A stretch of 8,270 bases of DNA from Fimbriimonadales bacterium (GTDB lineage: Bacteria; Armatimonadota; Fimbriimonadia; Fimbriimonadales; Fimbriimonadaceae), in NCBI GenBank assembly GCA_026392145.1, contig JAPLCS010000094.1, positions 1 through 8,270 on the forward strand, in the 5' to 3' direction. The notes under the pieces were generated by a model. That model was not told where the DNA came from. It was given only the letters and a program-made list of their open reading frames with translations, and did not search any database. Shown in pieces: positions 5,145-8,270 of this stretch. Position numbers and translations under genes: made by a program. How positions within the stretch are numbered: the first letter of the stretch is position 1; each line of letters starts with the position of its first letter.

Positions 5145-7502
5145 ATGAGACGACGAGCCGAGTTAGAATCGGAATTCTCACTGACTGACGCTCTAAACAC
5201 CTGCCACGCTTTCTTCCTTGTAGGTATCGGTGGTGCGGGAATGAGCGCAATTGCGAGGATGCTCCACCATCGAAAATTTGTCGTCGCTGGCAGCGACTCG
5301 AATCACGGTCAAGAAACCGAGCGATTGATTGAAGAGGGATTTAATGTCGCCATTGGTCACACGGCAAGTTCAGTATCTGAATTCTGCTCCAACAACGCCT
5401 CTGTCGCGATTGTCGTTACCGATGCCGTCAGCCTAGAAACCAGCCCTGAAATTAGTGAAGCACGTCGATTAGGAATCCCCATTTTCCGGCGTTCCCAAGT
5501 CCTTGGCTGGATGCTCAGACCATACCGAATCATAGCGGTCACAGGCACGCACGGCAAAACCACAACCACCGGAATGCTTGGCGCGGGCTTAATCGCCGCT
5601 GGTCTCGACCCTCTTGTAGTAGTCGGAGCTCCAGTTATCGATTGGCAAGGTCCTGTACGAGAAGGTAACGGACCCTTTGCCGTTGTTGAGGCATGCGAGG
5701 CGTACGAGGCATATTTAGACATTGACCCCTTCGTAGTCCTACTCACTAATTTAGAGCCGGACCACCTCGACTATCACGAAACATATGAGAACCTAAGAGA
5801 CAGCATGGTAAGGTTCGTGAGTAAGATTCCAACAGAGGGCGGCCTTGTGTATTGTGCCGACGATCGAGGAGCAGCAGAAATCGCAGAGCTAACCGACGTC
5901 AGATGCCTTCCGTACGGACTTTCCGACGCATGGCTTCAACAAATTTCCAACAAATTCGACTTAGGAATTGATGCCAAAAACTCAGATGCGGGCAAAGCAC
6001 TTCGCCTCAACTTGCCCGGCGATCACAATCGAATGAATGCCACTGGTGCCTTAGCATCAGCTTCATTACTCACAAGCGACGACCAAGACATAGACCTAAA
6101 TATGGTTGAAATGGGAATAGCTCGCTTCAACGGTGCAGAAAGACGTCTCCAGATTCTCTTGGATGGCCCCATTACAGTGGTCGATGATTACGCACATCAT
6201 CCAAGCGAGATTTCGGCCTCTCTTTCCGCATTGCGTGAAAGATTTCCAAACAGAAGGCTCATCGTTGTATTCCAACCACACCTTTACTCTCGAACTGCAG
6301 AACACCTCGATGAATTTGCCTCAACCTTAAGCACGGCAGATCTAGTTGTTCTGACCGACATCTACCCCGCTCGAGAAGCTCCCATCCCCGGCGTAAGCAG
6401 TGCACGTATCGCCGAAAAAGTAACGGCTAAGATGCTCTATGTTCCCTCCCGTCATCTTCTCCCCCGAAAAATAAAACAGCTCCTGCAACCTGGCGACGTA
6501 GTGGTCGGTATGGGAGCCGGCACCATTCAAGAATTCAGTCCCGAACTCATTCGCGAAATGGAGCGAGACGCAAGACCACACCGAGAAGTGATCGTTTGTT
6601 ATGGTGGGGATAGTTCAGAACGTGAAGTTTCAATCCTCAGCGGACGGGCTATCGGTCAAGCGCTCCGTAGAAAAGGTCACCAAGTGACAATGGTAGATAT
6701 GACCGAACTACTGCTTCGCAAAGGCTCGGTTCTCGACTTCACCGGCACGATTCGACCAGATGTCGCCTTTCTTGCAGTGCACGGAACCCATGCCGAAGAT
6801 GGAGCTATCCAAGGTTTATTCGAGCTCCTTCACATTCCCTACACCGGTTCTGGCATCCTTGCAAGCGCAATGGCGATTGACAAAAATAGAACCAAAAAAA
6901 TCCTTGCAGACTCAGGAATTCTTGTACCCGCTGGACGGTTTTTGAGCAACGTAGCAGATATTCACATTCAAGCTCCAGCGATTGTCAAACCCAATCGAGA
7001 AGGAAGTACGGTCGGACTTACGTTCGCCAAAACTCAAGAAGATATCATCGAGGGTGTCACAAAAGCCTTGCAGTACCCAGGTGGTTGTCTAATCGAAGAG
7101 TGGATTCAGGGAATTGAAATCTCAGTTCCGGTTCTCTGTGGAAAAGCGCTCCCGCCTGTTGAAATTCGCCCCCTTGTTGGTGAGTACGACTTCGCAAATA
7201 AATACACACCAGGAGCAACTATCGAAATCTGTCCAGCTGAAATTTCCCAGTTGCTCTTGGACAGGGCTCAGAGGATTGCAGAAACAGCCCACTCGGTTCT
7301 AGGCTGCGAAGGAGCAAGCCGCACAGACATGATTGTCCGAGGAGATGAAATCTATGTCCTAGAGGTCAACACACTGCCTGGAATGACCTCCACTTCCCTG
7401 CTTCCGAACTCAGCAAAAACTGCCGGAATAAACTTTGATGACCTATGCGAAATTTTAATGGAGGATGCAATTAGTCGCCATGGCAATGCGAGCAGTTCGT
7501 AG
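5145..7502 (+). CDS. murC-ddl: Fused UDP-N-acetylmuramate--L-alanine ligase / D-alanine--D-alanine ligase (MurC-Ddl)
   Basis: One frame of 785 codons encodes two cytoplasmic precursor enzymes. Residues 1 to about 478 are MurC, which adds L-Ala to UDP-MurNAc: GIGGAGMSAIARML near the N-terminus, GTHGKTTTT (134-142, K138), the metal-site glutamate E182 and histidine H207 in EPDHLDYH, PGDHNRMNATGA, RRLQ, DDYAHHPSEI and FQPHLYSRT. Residues from about 480 to 785 are a full-length Ddl, which joins two D-alanines: GGDSSEREVS (E492), VHGTHAEDGAIQG, YTGSGILASAMAIDK, IVKPNREGSTVG, FANKYTPG and EVNTLPGMTSTSLLP (E740, N742). Tyrosine 687 in the NKY segment matches E. coli DdlB Y216 and points to D-Ala-D-Ala rather than D-Ala-D-Lac. 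There is almost no linker and no stop or start signal at the junction (about 6579). The same fusion is known in Chlamydiae. MurC has an altered EACEAYEAY in place of the usual EADESD segment. The GTG at 5010 is rejected as a start because of the strong SD before 5145. Confidence 0.96.
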   Translation: MRRRAELESEFSLTDALNTCHAFFLVGIGGAGMSAIARMLHHRKFVVAGSDSNHGQETERLIEEGFNVAIGHTASSVSEFCSNNASVAIVVTDAVSLETSPEISEARRLGIPIFRRSQVLGWMLRPYRIIAVTGTHGKTTTTGMLGAGLIAAGLDPLVVVGAPVIDWQGPVREGNGPFAVVEACEAYEAYLDIDPFVVLLTNLEPDHLDYHETYENLRDSMVRFVSKIPTEGGLVYCADDRGAAEIAELTDVRCLPYGLSDAWLQQISNKFDLGIDAKNSDAGKALRLNLPGDHNRMNATGALASASLLTSDDQDIDLNMVEMGIARFNGAERRLQILLDGPITVVDDYAHHPSEISASLSALRERFPNRRLIVVFQPHLYSRTAEHLDEFASTLSTADLVVLTDIYPAREAPIPGVSSARIAEKVTAKMLYVPSRHLLPRKIKQLLQPGDVVVGMGAGTIQEFSPELIREMERDARPHREVIVCYGGDSSEREVSILSGRAIGQALRRKGHQVTMVDMTELLLRKGSVLDFTGTIRPDVAFLAVHGTHAEDGAIQGLFELLHIPYTGSGILASAMAIDKNRTKKILADSGILVPAGRFLSNVADIHIQAPAIVKPNREGSTVGLTFAKTQEDIIEGVTKALQYPGGCLIEEWIQGIEISVPVLCGKALPPVEIRPLVGEYDFANKYTPGATIEICPAEISQLLLDRAQRIAETAHSVLGCEGASRTDMIVRGDEIYVLEVNTLPGMTSTSLLPNSAKTAGINFDDLCEILMEDAISRHGNASSS
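5688..5714 (+). repeat. Three tandem 9-base units within murC
   Basis: Three consecutive nine-base units, each starting GAGGC followed by two variable codon-end positions (GAGGCATGC, GAGGCGTAC, GAGGCATAT), encode EAC-EAY-EAY at residues 182-190. The spacing between E182 and H207 is the same 25 residues as between E. coli E173 and H198, so the repeat has not lengthened the protein. Confidence 0.6.
7460..7464 (+). promoter_or_regulatory. Probable ribosome binding site of ftsQ
   Basis: GGAGG lies inside the end of murC-ddl. It is directly against an in-frame ATG at 7465 (no spacing) and 15 bases before the next in-frame ATG at 7480, so neither spacing is ideal and the exact ftsQ start remains open. 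Confidence 0.5.
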
Positions 7503-8270
7503 AAGAAGAAAGAAAACCCTACCGTGGCCACCAGTGGTGTGGGGGCTAGTGATTGCTAACATCGTAGTTGCGTGTTACTACTCCAAAGTCACTGTAATCC
7601 GCCGAATCATGCTTGACGGAGTCCGAAAATCGGAACGCCAAAGACTCGACAAAGTGCTGAACGAAATTACAGGAATACCAGCCCTCAGGGTTGATCCACG
7701 CGCAGTGGAAGGCGCATTTCTCGCCCAGTCCCGAGTGGCTAAAGCTGACTTTCGCCGAAATGTTTTCGGTGGTTCCCTCTTACGCCTTGAATATCGAACT
7801 CCAATCGCCAAACTCTCTGGCTACAGTCAAACGTTTATCGATTCCAATGGAGTTATTTTCTGGGACCCGGAAGGTAGCTCAGAAGTTCCCAAACTCAAGT
7901 TGGCAAGTCCCTACCAAGTAACCGTTGGCACGATTGCAGGTGTCATTGAACTGACAAAACTTGTCAAGGCGATTAAACTGGTGCCAACCAAACTCAACAA
8001 TTTATCCGTTTCATCAAACTCAATCGAAGTTGAGTATGTCAACGGAAGCGGAGTGCTACTCAACATTAACGACAGTATTGTAGTCATTGGCTTACTTGAG
8101 CAGCTAGATCAAAAGTTCGACGCACTCGCTGTCAAACTAGCCTCCAATCCAGAGCTGATTCAGGTGCCGTATGAACTCAATTTCATGAATTATCTGAACC
8201 CTAGCCAAAGATTGTTGGACAGAAAAAAGTCAAAGGTGAAACCTGAAACTGAAACAACCGTGATTGAGGA
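7480..8270 (+). CDS. ftsQ: Cell division protein FtsQ/DivIB, 3' end missing
   Basis: The frame is open from the start to the window edge: 263 codons plus two bases with no stop. FtsQ is a single-pass divisome scaffold that connects cytoplasmic and periplasmic division proteins (partners FtsB and FtsL). Visible order: a short arginine/lysine-rich cytoplasmic tail (residues 4-12), one membrane helix (about 14-34), a POTRA-like domain (about 37-106) beginning TVIRRIMLDGV and ending in a LRLEYRTPIAKL strand, then the FtsQ domain with FIDSNGVIFW (about 119-128), and a charged, lysine- and glutamate-rich stretch near the window end (about 244-263). Similarity is by pattern and context rather than close sequence, as is usual for this divergent family; the place after murC-ddl agrees. 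The start overlaps murC-ddl by 23 bases. Alternatives in frame are ATG 7465 and ATG 7486; an in-frame stop at 7456-7458 rules out anything earlier. Confidence 0.85.
   Translation, partial: MAMRAVRRRRKKTLPWPPVVWGLVIANIVVACYYSKVTVIRRIMLDGVRKSERQRLDKVLNEITGIPALRVDPRAVEGAFLAQSRVAKADFRRNVFGGSLLRLEYRTPIAKLSGYSQTFIDSNGVIFWDPEGSSEVPKLKLASPYQVTVGTIAGVIELTKLVKAIKLVPTKLNNLSVSSNSIEVEYVNGSGVLLNINDSIVVIGLLEQLDQKFDALAVKLASNPELIQVPYELNFMNYLNPSQRLLDRKKSKVKPETETTVIE

Larger units (their letters stand above)
4047..5148 (+). pseudogene. murG: UDP-GlcNAc:lipid I GlcNAc-transferase MurG, reading frame broken near 4716-4730
   Basis: MurG is the peripheral membrane GT-B enzyme that adds GlcNAc to lipid I to give lipid II. 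The first frame (4047-4763) carries ITGGGTGGHVYPAL with H13, the STGGYSSAP segment, IHACDTIPG, TGHPIRTEL and GGSGGAKFLN (about 187-196). It then leaves the family pattern after STGKAQYNTY (to about residue 223) and stops at TGA 4761. The rest is in the next frame (+1): TVVPYLEQ from about 4726, ARSGSGISEF with the sugar-binding glutamate at 4816, LIPLPTSADDHQLHNA around 4846-4890, and the stop at 5146-5148. Joined at the break, the product would be about 366 residues, a normal size (355-363 in E. coli and B. subtilis). Both halves are well conserved and have no other lesion. MurG is normally essential, so this is either a sequencing or assembly error, a very recent mutation, or a recoding site; I favour error. 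I type it as a pseudogene only because the frame as given is disrupted. Confidence 0.93.

Noticed and set aside
4672..5148. A separate gene starting at TTG 4672
   Set aside because: Its sequence from about 4726 is the C-terminal half of MurG; its first codons are an out-of-frame reading of the N-terminal half. It is one broken gene, not two.
7578..7811. Minus-strand 77-codon frame and plus-strand 76-codon frame (7691-7921) in the ftsQ region
   Set aside because: Both are shadows of the ftsQ frame, which is open for 263 codons with a basic tail, membrane helix and POTRA-like pattern.
1..8270. Mobile elements, CRISPR arrays, RNA genes, prophage or defence genes
   Set aside because: No inverted repeats with transposase, no regularly spaced repeats, no tRNA or rRNA-like segments; practically every base is used by cell wall and division genes plus gcvT.

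Overview
The window is a gene-dense stretch of bacterial chromosome, all on the + strand, carrying the middle of a division and cell wall (dcw) cluster. The order is gcvT (3' end only), mraY, murD, ftsW, murG, a fused murC-ddl, and ftsQ (5' part only). There is no non-coding gap longer than about 25 bases and no RNA gene, mobile element, CRISPR array or convincing terminator. By eye, base composition is a little under half G+C and looks uniform throughout.

Layout. Bases 1-333 encode the C-terminal end of an aminomethyltransferase (glycine cleavage T-protein). After 23 bases, mraY (357-1364) encodes the lipid I synthase. Six bases later, murD (1371-2774) encodes the D-glutamate-adding ligase; its stop overlaps the ftsW start (2771-4102) as ATGA. 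ftsW runs 56 bases into murG (4047-5148). murG is broken by a frame change at about 4716-4730. Its stop overlaps, again as ATGA, the start of one long gene (5145-7502) whose product joins MurC to D-alanine-D-alanine ligase. ftsQ begins just inside the end of that gene (about 7480) and runs off the window.

How they work together. MurC, MurD and Ddl build the UDP-MurNAc-peptide precursor in the cytoplasm, with Ddl supplying D-Ala-D-Ala. MraY moves this precursor to undecaprenyl phosphate (lipid I), and MurG adds GlcNAc (lipid II). FtsW polymerises lipid II at the septum, and FtsQ is a scaffold of the divisome. The tight spacing and overlaps indicate one polycistronic, translationally coupled unit. 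murE, murF and murB are not in the window; in the place where murE-murF often lie there is gcvT.

Organism. The genes show a peptidoglycan-making, dividing bacterium. A MurC-Ddl fusion is well known in Chlamydiae, but several signature motifs here (MraY HHA, MurD NSMCTN, MurC EACEAY) are not the proteobacterial or firmicute forms. Together this suggests a less-studied phylum, perhaps Armatimonadota or another deep lineage. That assignment is a low-confidence guess.

I do not see an undescribed system. The points most worth a second look are the murG frame break, the MurC-Ddl fusion, and the substitutions in otherwise conserved active-site motifs.
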